Shown: one piece after another, positions 35,447 through 44,432 of the stretch
How the letters are laid out: the number at the start of each line of letters is the position of its first letter
Position numbering within the stretch: position 1 is the first letter of the stretch
Source of the DNA: Haloterrigena alkaliphila
GTDB lineage: Archaea; Halobacteriota; Halobacteria; Halobacteriales; Natrialbaceae
Assembly: GCF_017352155.2 (NCBI RefSeq)
Contig: NZ_CP071462.1
Span: forward strand, 620,001-684,000
Direction: 5' to 3'
DNA: 64,000 nt
Position numbers and translations under genes: made by a program
Notes under the pieces: model-generated
Told to the model about the DNA's origin: nothing
Databases searched by the model: none
Seen by the model: only the letters and a program-made list of their open reading frames with translations

Positions 35447-36343
35447 ATGAATCTCCAGCAGGCGCTCGAGGGAATCACCACGCCCCTCGTCACCCCCTTC
35501 GAACCCGACTCGAGCGACGTCGACGAACCCGCGTTCCGCGACCTGATCGAGCACCTCCTCGAGAACGACATCGACGGCCTCTTTCCCTGCGGCACGACGG
35601 GCGAGTTCGCCAGCCTCGCGCCCGCGGAACGCCGGCGCGTCCACGAGATCGCGGTTGACGCGGCCGGCGGCGAGGTTCCGGTGCTCGCGGGCGCTGCGGC
35701 CACGACGGTCGACGAGGCCGTCGCCTACGCCGAGCACGCCGCCGAGATCGGCGCCGACGCCGCGGTCGTCACGGAGCCGTACTTCCACGGGCCCAACGAC
35801 CCCGCCGGAAACCGGCGGTTCTTCGAGGCCGTCGCCGACCGCTCCCCGCTGCCGATCCTGCTCTACAACATCCCGCCGTGTACCGGCGGCTCGATCGCCG
35901 TCGAGACGATTTCGGCGCTGGCCGACCACGAGAACGTCGTCGGCATCAAGGACTCGAGCGGCGACCTCGAGTATTTCCTCTCGGTCGTGCGGCGAACGCC
36001 CGACGAGTTCGTCGTGCTACAGGGGTACGACGCGCTGCTCGTCCCCGCGCTGCGGATGGGCGCCGACGGCGGCCTGAACGCGCTCTCGAACGTCGCGCCG
36101 GCGCAGTACGGCGAACTGTACGAGACCGCAGACGACGACCGCGGCGCGGAACTGCAGGACGCGATCGCGCCGCTGTTCGACGCCTGCGCCGCCCACGGGT
36201 TCGCGCCGGCGACGAAGACCGCGCTCGAGCACCGCGGCCTGCTTCCCTCGGATGCCGTCCGACCGCCGCTGGTCGAGGTGCCCGCGGACGGTCGCAACGC
36301 GATCGGGAACGCAGTGGACGGACTGCTCGAGGGCGGCGAATAG
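35447..36343 (+). CDS. DapA/NAL family aldolase (dihydrodipicolinate synthase-like)
   Basis: The 298-residue barrel has Schiff-base Lys168 in NVVGIKDSSGD, Tyr140 in ILLYNIPP and the CGTTGEF loop (48-54). It is related to the aldolase at 19745 but clearly diverged. It could be dihydrodipicolinate synthase, a KDG/KDPG aldolase or another 2-keto-acid lyase. The upstream frame runs back through the repeat, so the ATG at 35447, which gives MNLQQALEGITTPLVTPF, is the right start; a TATA-like element lies about 30 bases before it. Confidence 0.87.
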   Translation: MNLQQALEGITTPLVTPFEPDSSDVDEPAFRDLIEHLLENDIDGLFPCGTTGEFASLAPAERRRVHEIAVDAAGGEVPVLAGAAATTVDEAVAYAEHAAEIGADAAVVTEPYFHGPNDPAGNRRFFEAVADRSPLPILLYNIPPCTGGSIAVETISALADHENVVGIKDSSGDLEYFLSVVRRTPDEFVVLQGYDALLVPALRMGADGGLNALSNVAPAQYGELYETADDDRGAELQDAIAPLFDACAAHGFAPATKTALEHRGLLPSDAVRPPLVEVPADGRNAIGNAVDGLLEGGE

Positions 36344-36397
36344 TCGCCATCGCGGCAACCGCGAGTGCGGCCGTCGATCCGACCGGGCAGTAACCCA

Positions 36398-36407
36398 CAG
36401 TTTAACC
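36398..36407 (+). promoter_or_regulatory. TATA box for the mutL leader ORF
   Basis: CAGTTTAACC lies about 28 bases before the ATG at 36431 and about 125 bases before the mutL start. This places the transcript start at the leader ORF, not at mutL. Confidence 0.55.
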
Positions 36408-36430
36408 TCGCTCGAGCGAGAGCGACCGCA

Positions 36431-36532
36431 ATGAACCGAACGCGCGGAATCGAACGCGGTCGATCGCCGTCTCGCGGTCCCGGACCGGACCGCGAGTCCG
36501 CCGTTCGATCCCAGCCGCCTATCGAGCCATGA
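36431..36532 (+). CDS. 33-residue leader ORF overlapping the mutL start
   Basis: The ORF starts with ATG at the leaderless distance from the TATA box at 36398 and ends in a TGA that overlaps the mutL ATG (ATGA). The product, MNRTRGIERGRSPSRG..., is Arg/Pro/Ser-rich and unlike haloarchaeal proteins, so the peptide itself probably has no function; the act of translation may deliver ribosomes to mutL. The same layout is seen at kdgK. A chance frame cannot be excluded. Confidence 0.45.
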   Translation: MNRTRGIERGRSPSRGPGPDRESAVRSQPPIEP

Positions 36533-38781
36533 CCGATCAGCCACCACAGGACACCGAGATCCGTCAGCTAGACGAGGACACTGTCGCCCGCATCGCCGCC
36601 GGCGAGGTCGTCGAGCGACCCGCGAGCGCCGTGAAAGAACTCCTCGAGAACAGCCTCGACGCCGACGCCTCGAGCGTCGACGTCACCGTCGAGGCGGGCG
36701 GGACCGACCTGATCCGAGTGGCCGACGACGGCCGCGGGATGAGCGAGACCGACCTCCGCGCGGCCGTCCGCGAACACACGACGAGCAAGATCGACGGGCT
36801 CGAGGACTTGGAGTCCGGCGTCGCCACGCTGGGCTTTCGGGGCGAGGCGCTGCACACCATCGGCTCCGTCTCCAGAATGACCATCCGTTCGCACCCGCGT
36901 GACGGCGCCGCGGACGAGGCGGGGACGGAACTCGTCTACGAGGGCGGCGAGGTGACGAGCGTCGAACCGACGGGCTGTCCCGCGGGCACGATCGTCGAGA
37001 TCGAGGACCTCTTCTACAACACGCCCGCCCGCCGCAAGTTCCTCAAGACGACGGCCACGGAGTTCGCCCACGTCAACCGGATCGTCACCCGGTACGCGCT
37101 CGCGAACCCCGACGTGGCGGTCTCGCTGACCCACGACGGGCGCGAGGTGTTCGCGACGACCGGACAGGGCGATCTGCAGGCCGCAGTGATGGCGGTCTAC
37201 GGACGGGAGGTCGCCTCCGCGATGATCCCCGTCGAGGCCGACGGCGACGATTTACCCCCGGGGCCGCTCGACTCGGTCTCGGGGCTGGTCTCCCACCCCG
37301 AAACCAACCGCTCGAGCCGCGAGTACCTCGCGACGTACGTCAACGGGCGGGCGGTGACCGCCGACGCCATCCGCGAGGGGATCATGGGCGCCTACGGCGC
37401 GCAACTGGGCGGCGACCGCTACCCGTTCGTGACGCTCTTTCTCGACGTTCCGGGCGACTCCGTGGACGTCAACGTCCACCCGCGCAAACGCGAGGTGCGG
37501 TTCGACGACGACGATTCGGTCCGCCGGCAGGTCGACGCCGCCGTCGAGTCGGCGCTGCTCGAGCACGGCCTCCTGCGCTCGCGGGCGCCCCGCGGTCGGT
37601 CGGCACCCGGCGAGGCCCGCGTCGATCCCGGCGACGCTCGCGAGTCCGAGGACGAACCGACGGCCGACGACCTTCCGGCGGCGCTCGAGGCCGACAGCGA
37701 ATCGACGTCGGGAGCCGGGTCGCCGTCGAAATCGACGGCCGACGACACCGCAGCGGCCTCGTCGCGGTCGGCGTCGGCAGTCGATGCAGAGTCCGCCGAC
37801 GCCGGTTCGACGACGGATTCGGACGAGACGCCGTCAGCCGGGAGCGCCTCGAGCGGTCCGTCGGGAACCGCTTCGAGCGGTCCGTCCGGTAGTTCATCGA
37901 GTGGTACGTCCGGCAGTCCCTCGAGTACGTCAGCGGAAAGTACCTCGAGCGAGCCGGCCAGCGACGACTCGAGCGGGTCATCCGGAACTCCCGCGAGTAC
38001 CGCTCCGACGACCGGATCGACGACGTCTCGAGCGGACTCGAGCGCGGATCACGGGAGCGCCGACCGTGGACGGTCCAACCGAGAACAAACGGGCGATCGG
38101 CGCAAGTTCGACGCGGCCACCGAACAGCGGACGCTGTCGGGCGAACCGGCGACCGGGGACGGGACCGAGTTCGAGTCGCTGCCCGCGCTGCGGGTGCTCG
38201 GACAGCTTCACGACACCTACCTCGTCTGCGAGACCGACGACGGCCTCGTCCTGATCGACCAGCACGCCGCCGACGAGCGGGTCAACTACGAGCGCCTGCA
38301 GCGGGCGTTCGCCGACGACCCCGCCGCGCAGGCGCTCGCGGAGCCGGTCGAACTCGAGTTGACCGCCGCCGAGGCCGAGGCCTTCGAACACTACCGCGAG
38401 GCGCTCTCGCGGCTGGGGTTCTACGCCGACCGGGTCGACGACCGGACCGTCGCCGTGACGACGGTGCCCGCGGTGCTCGAGGAGACCATCGCGCCCGAGC
38501 GCCTGCGGGACGTCCTCACGTCGTTCGTCGAGGGCGACCGCGAGGCCGGCGCGGAGACGGTCGACGCGCTGGCCGACGAGTTCCTCGGCGATCTGGCCTG
38601 CTACCCGTCGATCACGGGGAACACGTCGCTGACGGAGGGATCGGTCGTCGACCTCCTCGAGGCGTTAGACGACTGCGGGAACCCGTACGCCTGTCCGCAC
38701 GGCCGGCCGGTGATCGTTCGGTTCGACGAGCGAGAACTCGAGGATCGGTTCGAGCGCGATTATCCGGGTCATCAGGGGTGA
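36529..38781 (+). CDS. mutL: DNA mismatch repair endonuclease MutL
   Basis: The 750-residue protein has a GHKL ATPase domain (about 10-340; ELLENSLDADA, DDGRGM, GFRGEAL), a Ser/Gly/Thr/Asp-rich disordered linker of about 190 residues (about 350-540), and a C-terminal dimerisation/endonuclease domain. The metal-binding motif DQHAADERVNYE starts at Asp577 and CPHGRP occurs near the end, so this is a nicking MutL, as expected where no MutH exists. It works with MutS (28511). The ATG overlaps the end of a short leader ORF. The long repetitive linker is unusual in composition but typical of halophile linkers. Confidence 0.96.
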   Translation: MTDQPPQDTEIRQLDEDTVARIAAGEVVERPASAVKELLENSLDADASSVDVTVEAGGTDLIRVADDGRGMSETDLRAAVREHTTSKIDGLEDLESGVATLGFRGEALHTIGSVSRMTIRSHPRDGAADEAGTELVYEGGEVTSVEPTGCPAGTIVEIEDLFYNTPARRKFLKTTATEFAHVNRIVTRYALANPDVAVSLTHDGREVFATTGQGDLQAAVMAVYGREVASAMIPVEADGDDLPPGPLDSVSGLVSHPETNRSSREYLATYVNGRAVTADAIREGIMGAYGAQLGGDRYPFVTLFLDVPGDSVDVNVHPRKREVRFDDDDSVRRQVDAAVESALLEHGLLRSRAPRGRSAPGEARVDPGDARESEDEPTADDLPAALEADSESTSGAGSPSKSTADDTAAASSRSASAVDAESADAGSTTDSDETPSAGSASSGPSGTASSGPSGSSSSGTSGSPSSTSAESTSSEPASDDSSGSSGTPASTAPTTGSTTSRADSSADHGSADRGRSNREQTGDRRKFDAATEQRTLSGEPATGDGTEFESLPALRVLGQLHDTYLVCETDDGLVLIDQHAADERVNYERLQRAFADDPAAQALAEPVELELTAAEAEAFEHYREALSRLGFYADRVDDRTVAVTTVPAVLEETIAPERLRDVLTSFVEGDREAGAETVDALADEFLGDLACYPSITGNTSLTEGSVVDLLEALDDCGNPYACPHGRPVIVRFDERELEDRFERDYPGHQG

Positions 38782-38822
38782 CGGTCGTCGATCGCTCGGC
38801 CCTCGAGCGGCCCGCGTCGGTG

Positions 38823-39032
38823 TTACTGGTCCCTGGTGTCGATGAGGTCGAACTCCTTCCAGAGTCCGACCAGAAGAAGGATCGCCACGAGTGCGAGGGC
38901 GACGATCAGGACGGTTTGCCACTCGCCGAGCGCCTTCGACTCGACCAGTCCGCCCGCCCAGCCGACCGTGAAGACGATCAACCCCGTCCCCGCGATGACG
39001 AGAAGGAGCAACCGATCGCTGAGTTCCGACAT
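38823..39032 (-). CDS. Small membrane protein, two helices
   Basis: The 69-residue protein MSELSDRLLLLVIAGTG... has two membrane segments (about 7-25 and 36-56) and a polar C-terminus. The Met at 39032 is preferred; an upstream in-frame Met (39086) would add 18 polar residues. Function unknown. It lies between mutL and rtcA on the opposite strand. Confidence 0.65.
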   Translation of the reverse strand: MSELSDRLLLLVIAGTGLIVFTVGWAGGLVESKALGEWQTVLIVALALVAILLLVGLWKEFDLIDTRDQ

Positions 39033-39240
39033 ACGCGGCGATTGTCGTTCGGAAGTCGTAACCGCCCGGCCTGCAACGGCCGCCATCGTCGTCCTCCTGC
39101 GGTTTTACGGCTACTCGGACTGATAGTCGAGCCCCGTGACAGGACCTCGTAGCTCGGTGGCGCGTGGCCACCGGCCGTCACCGGCAACGATACCGGCTAA
39201 CATCGGCACCGGTACGGTGCTCGAGTCCGTTTCGCCGGCC

Positions 39241-40395
39241 GTGACTACCGTGCGCGAACTCGACGGCGCGAACGCGGGCGGACAGTTCGTCCGCACCGCG
39301 CTCACGCTCTCGATCCTCGAGAACGAGCCCGTCCGCATCGAGAACGTCCGCGGGAACCGGTCCACGCCGGGACTGCGCCACCAGCATCTGGCCGTCCTCG
39401 AGACGCTGGCCGAACTCTGCGACGCCGACGTCTCGGGGGCGGAACTGGGCACGGAGACGATCGAATTCGATCCGGGCCTCGAGTCGACGCCGGACGCGAC
39501 GGGCTGGAGCGGGCGGGGGCGGGGATCGCTCCCGGGCGGGGAGTACGCCGTCGATATCGGCACCGCGGGGAGCGCGACGCTGCTGTTCGACGCCCTCCTG
39601 CCGCTGGCGACCGTCCTCGAGGATCGGCTGACGGTGACCGCCACCGGTGGTACCGACGTGGCGTGGTCGCCGCCGCTGGACTACGTTCGGCGCGTGAAAC
39701 TGCCGCTGCTCCGCCAGTTCGGTCTCGAGGCGACCTGCGAGGCCGACCGCCGGGGATTCTACCCCGACGGCGGCGGCCGGGTGCGGATGGACCTCGATCC
39801 CTCGCAGATCGAGCCGATCGAACTCGTGGAGCGGGGATCGCTCGAGGGGGTCCGTCTCTACTCGACCGAGTCGGAGTCGCTGGCCGACCGCGACGTCGCC
39901 CACCGGCAGGCCGAGGGCGCGCTCGAGCGGCTGGATTCCGATCTCGAAGTCCTCGAGCGGCGCGAGCGAGCGGTCGCGAGCCCCTCGCCGGGGTCGGCGA
40001 TCGTGCTCCGGATCGATCACGGAACGGGGATCGCCGGCTTCACGGCGCTGGGTGAGCGCGGCAAGCCGGCCGAGCGAGTCGGTGAGGACGCCGCCGACGC
40101 CGCGAACCGGTTTCTCGACCGGGAGGGAGCGGACGCGTCGGCGCCGGCGCCGCCCGTCGACCGACACGTGGCCGACCAGCTGCTCGTCTTCCTTGCGCTC
40201 GCGGGCGGTCGCCTCCGAATTCCGGCCGTAACCGACCACGTGGCCGCGAATCGAGCGTTGCTCGAGGCGTTCGGCGCGGACATCGACCTCGAACGCGACT
40301 GCGACCGCGACGTCGCCGCAAGTTCCGACGGCGACGACGGTTCCGACGCCGATTCGACGGTGATCGTGACGGTCGACTCGCCGATCGGGAGCTGA
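39241..40395 (+). CDS. rtcA: RNA 3'-terminal phosphate cyclase
   Basis: The 384-residue enzyme makes 2',3'-cyclic phosphate ends on RNA using ATP through a covalent adenylyl-histidine. It has the family N-terminus RELDGANAGGQFVRTALTLS, a GGTDVAWSPPLDY motif, FYPDGGGRVRMDL, and the C-terminal DRHVADQLLVFLALA whose His is the expected nucleophile. The start is GTG at 39241; a GTG at 39250 is a close alternative. An extension after about residue 355 is Asp/Ser-rich. No RtcB or RNA ligase gene is adjacent. Confidence 0.93.
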   Translation: MTTVRELDGANAGGQFVRTALTLSILENEPVRIENVRGNRSTPGLRHQHLAVLETLAELCDADVSGAELGTETIEFDPGLESTPDATGWSGRGRGSLPGGEYAVDIGTAGSATLLFDALLPLATVLEDRLTVTATGGTDVAWSPPLDYVRRVKLPLLRQFGLEATCEADRRGFYPDGGGRVRMDLDPSQIEPIELVERGSLEGVRLYSTESESLADRDVAHRQAEGALERLDSDLEVLERRERAVASPSPGSAIVLRIDHGTGIAGFTALGERGKPAERVGEDAADAANRFLDREGADASAPAPPVDRHVADQLLVFLALAGGRLRIPAVTDHVAANRALLEAFGADIDLERDCDRDVAASSDGDDGSDADSTVIVTVDSPIGS

Positions 40396-40465
40396 CCTGG
40401 GCCGCCTCGACGCGAGATCCGGGCCCGTCCCGGGGTTCTTACGCGATGGTTAACTCGTCGCCATA

Positions 40466-40474
40466 ACTTATACC
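40466..40474 (+). promoter_or_regulatory. TATA box of the kdgK transcript
   Basis: ACTTATACC is centred 27 bases before the ATG of the leader ORF at 40497, and 74 bases before the kdgK start codon. It therefore predicts a leaderless transcript for the short ORF. Confidence 0.65.
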
Positions 40475-40496
40475 GGAGCCGTCCGTTGCACGGAGT

Positions 40497-40547
40497 ATGG
40501 ACGACGCACACACGAGCAATGGGGCGGTCCGGGGGGCCGACCCGTGA
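40497..40547 (+). CDS. 16-residue leader ORF overlapping the kdgK start
   Basis: ATG at 40497 opens a 17-codon frame (MDDAHTSNGAVRGADP, then TGA) whose stop overlaps the GTG start of kdgK in GTGA. The TATA box sits exactly where it would serve this ATG as a leaderless start. kdgK would then be translated by coupling. The frame is not in phase with kdgK, so it is not an N-terminal extension. Confidence 0.55.
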   Translation: MDDAHTSNGAVRGADP

Positions 40548-41497
40548 GTGATATCGTCACGTTCGGCGAGACGATGCTCCGGCTGTCGCCGCCGGGTAAC
40601 GAGCGACTCGAGAACGCGAGCGACTTCGAGGTCATGGCGGCGGGCGCGGAGAGCAACGTCGCGATCGCCGCGAGCCGGCTGGGGGCGACGGCGACCTGGC
40701 TGTCGAAGGTGCCCGAGACGCCGCTGGGCCGGCGCGTCGTCGGCGAAATCCGCAGTCACGGGATCGAGGCCGACGTGGTCTGGAGCCACCGGGGCCGGCA
40801 GGGGACCTACTACCTCGAGAAAGGGGGCGAACCCCGCGGGACGAACGTGATCTACGATCGGGAGAACACCGCCGTCTCGACGGCCGAGGCCCGCGAGTTC
40901 GACATCGAACGGATTCAGGACGCCCGCGTCTTCTTCACGAGCGGGATCACGCCCGCGCTGTCCTCGACGCTCCGGGAGACGACGATGAAGATGCTCAAGG
41001 CGGCCAGACAGGGGGGAACGACGACCGCCTTCGACTTCAACTACCGACGCAAGCTCTGGTCGCCCGACGAGGCCCACGAGACGCTGACGAAGCTGTTCCC
41101 CGGGATCGACGTCCTGGTCATCGCCGCCCGCGACGCCCGGACCGTCCTCGGCTTCGAGGGCGACCCGCGCCAGCTGGCCCACCGACTGGGCTCCCAGTAC
41201 GACTTCACGACGGTCGTCGTCACCCGCGGCGCCGACGGAGTCGTCGGCTGGCACGACAGCGTCGTCCACGAGCAGAACGCCTACGAGACCGACACCGTCT
41301 CGCCGATCGGCACCGGCGACGCCTTCACCGGCGCCTTCATCGCTCGCCGGCTCCACGGCGACGACGTCCCCACCGCCCTCGAGTACGGCACGGCGACCGC
41401 GGCGATCAAGCGGACGATTCCCGGCGACGTCGCGCTCGTCTCCAAGGAGGAGGTCGACGCCGTCGTGAAAGACGGCGGCCAATCGATCTCCCGATAA
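40544..41497 (+). CDS. kdgK: 2-keto-3-deoxygluconate (KDG) kinase, PfkB family
   Basis: The 317-residue ribokinase-fold enzyme phosphorylates 2-keto-3-deoxygluconate to KDPG in the semi-phosphorylative Entner-Doudoroff route of haloarchaea. It shows FGETMLRLSPPGNERLENA, AAGAESNVAIAASRLGA, and the PfkB signature with catalytic Asp in SPIGTGDAFTGAFIARRL. Start is GTG, immediately overlapping a leader ORF. DapA-family aldolases at 19745 and 35447 could supply the KDPG aldolase. Confidence 0.9.
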   Translation: MSDIVTFGETMLRLSPPGNERLENASDFEVMAAGAESNVAIAASRLGATATWLSKVPETPLGRRVVGEIRSHGIEADVVWSHRGRQGTYYLEKGGEPRGTNVIYDRENTAVSTAEAREFDIERIQDARVFFTSGITPALSSTLRETTMKMLKAARQGGTTTAFDFNYRRKLWSPDEAHETLTKLFPGIDVLVIAARDARTVLGFEGDPRQLAHRLGSQYDFTTVVVTRGADGVVGWHDSVVHEQNAYETDTVSPIGTGDAFTGAFIARRLHGDDVPTALEYGTATAAIKRTIPGDVALVSKEEVDAVVKDGGQSISR

Positions 41498-41590
41498 CCC
41501 GCGGGAACCGACGGTCGTCGCACGGATCCCGTCACGACGGGTCGACCCGGGGCTCGGGGCCCCTCATTTTGACGGTCTTGCCAAAACTCC

Positions 41591-41603
41591 TTTTATAATA
41601 TAC
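41591..41603 (+). promoter_or_regulatory. TATA box of the first PGF-CTERM gene
   Basis: TTTTATAATATAC lies about 25 bases before the ATG at 41622; it is the strongest TATA box in the window. Confidence 0.75.
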
Positions 41604-41621
41604 TGTGAAAGTAAGGCCGTC

Positions 41622-42881
41622 ATGAATCGGATTGGTGCAGCCGTACTCGCACTGCTCGTGGTGACGAGCGCCGTCGGCGTGGCGTTCGGAGCCACCGCCG
41701 GTGCGTCGTCGACGGGCGCTGCAGAATCGAACGCGACCAGTACCGGGACCGGATCCGAGGCATACGCCGGGAGCCACGTCTCGTTCTCGGTCGAGGGCGA
41801 CTCGATCGTCGACTATCGGGTCGGCGGCGAGGAGACGTTCTCCTCGGTTGCCGTCCAGTCCGAGAGCGAGGCCGCTACCGGCGCCGACGTGGGCGCCGAA
41901 ATCGACCTCGAGGTGCTGACGTCCCTCGAGGGCGCGGGCCTCTCGATGGGCGCCCAGTCGGAGACCAGCGCACAGGTGCAAGCCGAGAGCGGCGCGACGC
42001 TGTCGGCCCACGACACCGAACGCGGAACCCTCGTCGTCGAGAGCGGCGGCGAGAACCAGGTCGTGAAGGCCGACCTCGCCGCCAGTGCGACGGCGGAAGA
42101 GGAAGGCGAGCGCGTCCGCGTCGAGAGCGACTCCCACGAGGGCGTCTTCCTCGTCGTCGGCGACGGCGAGGTCACCGTCAACGAGGAGGGCGACGTCACC
42201 GCCAAGCTCGAGGGCGATTCGACGCTGGCGTTCCGCTCCTACGAGGACGGCGAGCGCGACGAACAGGCCGAGTACGAGGAGTCGCTGATCGCCAACGGCG
42301 AGTCAGCCGTCGAGGTCCACGTCGAGGAGCGCGACGGCGAGGCGGTCGGCGAGGCCGTCACCTACGGGCAGGAGACCAGCGCCGAGGTCGCCACCGAGAC
42401 CCGCAATCGGGTCGACGTGACCATCGACCGCGCGACCCACGAGGGGACGGTCGTGATGACCACCGTCTCCGAAGAGGCCGTCGGTACCCTCGAGGACCTC
42501 GAGGTCCGCATCGACGGCGAGGCCGCCGTCGAGGTCAGCTCCAAGAGCGAACTCGAGGGGGCGATCAACGGCGACGAATCGCGATACATGGTCGTCCAGC
42601 GGAGCGAGGCCTCCGGCGAAGCGACGGTCTACATCGCGGTGAACCACTTCTCCGAGCGCACGGCGACGATCGACGGCGGAGACGGCGACGGTTCGGACGG
42701 GACGAACGACACGACCGAGACCGACGAGAGCGAGGCGAACGACGGCGGCAACGGAGACGACGGGAGTGCCGACGATGACGGCGCCGACGACACGGGCGGC
42801 GACAGCATGCCCGGCTTCGGCGTCGCGGTCGCCGTCGTCGCGATCGGCGTCGCCGGCCTGCTCGCTCGAGTGCAGGAGTAA
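41622..42881 (+). CDS. Secreted surface protein with PGF-CTERM anchor (paralogue 1)
   Basis: The 419-residue protein has a signal peptide (about 1-24, MNRIGAAVLALLVVTSAVGVAFG), a long beta-rich acidic body, an Asp/Gly/Thr/Ser-rich linker (about 350-393) and a C-terminal MPGFGVAVAVVAIGVAGLLARVQ tail, the PGF-CTERM signal cut by archaeosortase A and replaced by lipid. Thus it should be exported and anchored to the cell surface. It resembles its neighbour at 43148 along the body. Function of the body unknown; no binding domain recognised. Confidence 0.88.
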   Translation: MNRIGAAVLALLVVTSAVGVAFGATAGASSTGAAESNATSTGTGSEAYAGSHVSFSVEGDSIVDYRVGGEETFSSVAVQSESEAATGADVGAEIDLEVLTSLEGAGLSMGAQSETSAQVQAESGATLSAHDTERGTLVVESGGENQVVKADLAASATAEEEGERVRVESDSHEGVFLVVGDGEVTVNEEGDVTAKLEGDSTLAFRSYEDGERDEQAEYEESLIANGESAVEVHVEERDGEAVGEAVTYGQETSAEVATETRNRVDVTIDRATHEGTVVMTTVSEEAVGTLEDLEVRIDGEAAVEVSSKSELEGAINGDESRYMVVQRSEASGEATVYIAVNHFSERTATIDGGDGDGSDGTNDTTETDESEANDGGNGDDGSADDDGADDTGGDSMPGFGVAVAVVAIGVAGLLARVQE

Positions 42882-43070
42882 CTGCGACTCGCTCGCGAGT
42901 CGGTCAGGCTCGCCGCTGTATCCGGTTTCGCGCTTTTCACGCGGTTCGCTCCGCTGACGCACTTCCCCGTTGACGCGTTCGATCCGTTTTCACAGTTCGT
43001 TCCGTTCCGCAGTTCGCTCCGCTCACCAGATTTCACGGCCGAATAGGAATCGATTCAGTGACCGAACAGA

Positions 43071-43089
43071 TGTGAGCGATCCACTCACA
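43071..43089. promoter_or_regulatory. Inverted repeat upstream of the second PGF-CTERM gene
   Basis: TGTGAG and CTCACA (43071-43076 and 43084-43089) form a perfect 6-bp inverted repeat about 60 bases before the ATG, a possible operator. The remaining gap 42882-43147 is pyrimidine-rich and non-coding, with repeated TTCGCTCCG motifs. Confidence 0.35.
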
Positions 43090-43147
43090 CATGTGGACGG
43101 CATTGTCAGAAGGACTTTGAAACCCCGGTGAGATCGGATCGAGTGCA

Positions 43148-44326
43148 ATGAACCGAATCGCAGCCGTTGCACTCGCGGCGCTGGTCACGATGGCGACCCT
43201 GTCGGTCGCCGTCGTCGGCGGCGCTGCGGGCGCGACACAGCCCTCCGAATCGAACGCGATGACCGCGCAGAACGCGACGGCCGACGGCTACGTCGGCACC
43301 CACGTCGCGTTCGAGACCTCGAGCAACTCCCTCGTCGACTACCGCGTCGGCGGCGAGGAGGTCTTCGAGAACGTGACCGTCGCCAGCCAGAGCGACCACC
43401 AGAGCCGAACCGGCCTCGGTGCCGACGCCGAGCTCTCGGCCGTGGCGAACCTCGCCGGGCTCGGGCTCGAGATCGACGCCCGGAGCCAGACGCGAGCCGA
43501 CGTCGCGACCGACGGGTCCGCGTCGCTGTCCGCTCACGACACCGAGCGCGGCATCCTGACCGTCGACGCCGGCGGCGAAGAGCAGTACGTCGAACTGAAC
43601 CTCTCCGGAGAGAGCAACGCCTCGGCAAGCGAGGAGGACGACCGCGTCCTCGTCGAAACCGAGAACCGCACCGGCGTGCTGGTCGTCGCCGGCGACGGCG
43701 ACGTCGCGGTCAACGAGAACGGCGACGTGACGGCCGATCTCGCCGGCGACTCGACGCTGGTCTTCCGCTCGTACGCGGACGGCGAACGCGACGACGACGC
43801 CGTCGAGCAGGAACGGCTGATCGCCGAGGGAACGGCGACCGCCGAGGTCTACGCCGACGAGGTCGACGGCGAGCGCGTCGCCGACGTCGCGACCTACGGC
43901 CACGACACCACCGTCGAGGCCAGCGCCGAGGCCGAAGAACGCCTCGAGATGACCGTCGAACGCGCCGAGAGCGAGGGGAAGGTCGTCATCGTCTCCGTCT
44001 CCGAGGCCGCGCTCGAGGCCGTCGGGAGCGCCGAGGACCTCGCGGTGACCGTCGACGGCGAGGCCGCCGCCGAAGCCTCCTCGTACGGCGAACTCGAGGG
44101 CGGCATCGGCGAGGAGCCCCGCTACATGGTGACCTCCTCGAGCGAGGCGTCGGCGGCCGCCGACGTGCTCGTCGCGGTCGACCACTTCTCGGAGCGAAAC
44201 GTGGCGGTTCAGAGCGCCGACGACGTCGAGGACGGCGACGGCGAGGACGACAGCGTACCCGGCTTCGGCGCCACCGCGGCGCTGGTCGCCGCGCTGCTCG
44301 GTATCGGCGCTCGGATTCGACAGTAA
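43148..44326 (+). CDS. Secreted surface protein with PGF-CTERM anchor (paralogue 2)
   Basis: The 392-residue protein mirrors the preceding one: signal peptide (about 1-28), VGTHVAFETSSNSLVDYRVGGEE, LSAHDTERG, VAGDGDVAVNENGDVTADL, FRSYADGERD, and PGFGATAALVAALLGIGARI as the PGF-CTERM tail. The linker is much shorter than in paralogue 1. The pair is a tandem duplication with the same orientation, 266 bases apart. Surface-anchored; role unknown. Confidence 0.88.
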   Translation: MNRIAAVALAALVTMATLSVAVVGGAAGATQPSESNAMTAQNATADGYVGTHVAFETSSNSLVDYRVGGEEVFENVTVASQSDHQSRTGLGADAELSAVANLAGLGLEIDARSQTRADVATDGSASLSAHDTERGILTVDAGGEEQYVELNLSGESNASASEEDDRVLVETENRTGVLVVAGDGDVAVNENGDVTADLAGDSTLVFRSYADGERDDDAVEQERLIAEGTATAEVYADEVDGERVADVATYGHDTTVEASAEAEERLEMTVERAESEGKVVIVSVSEAALEAVGSAEDLAVTVDGEAAAEASSYGELEGGIGEEPRYMVTSSSEASAAADVLVAVDHFSERNVAVQSADDVEDGDGEDDSVPGFGATAALVAALLGIGARIRQ

Positions 44327-44432
44327 GCCGCCCTGCTGACCCGCTTTTTCGCCGTCGTTTTGGACGTGTCGAACGGTTTCACTCACGCACCGTCGGAGGA
44401 ACGCCTTTTTGTCACGACGCCGTACCCCGGAT

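Noticed and set aside
39111-39240. N-terminal extension of rtcA
   Set aside because: The added residues show no similarity to RtcA; the protein family begins at RELDGANAGGQ just after GTG 39241.
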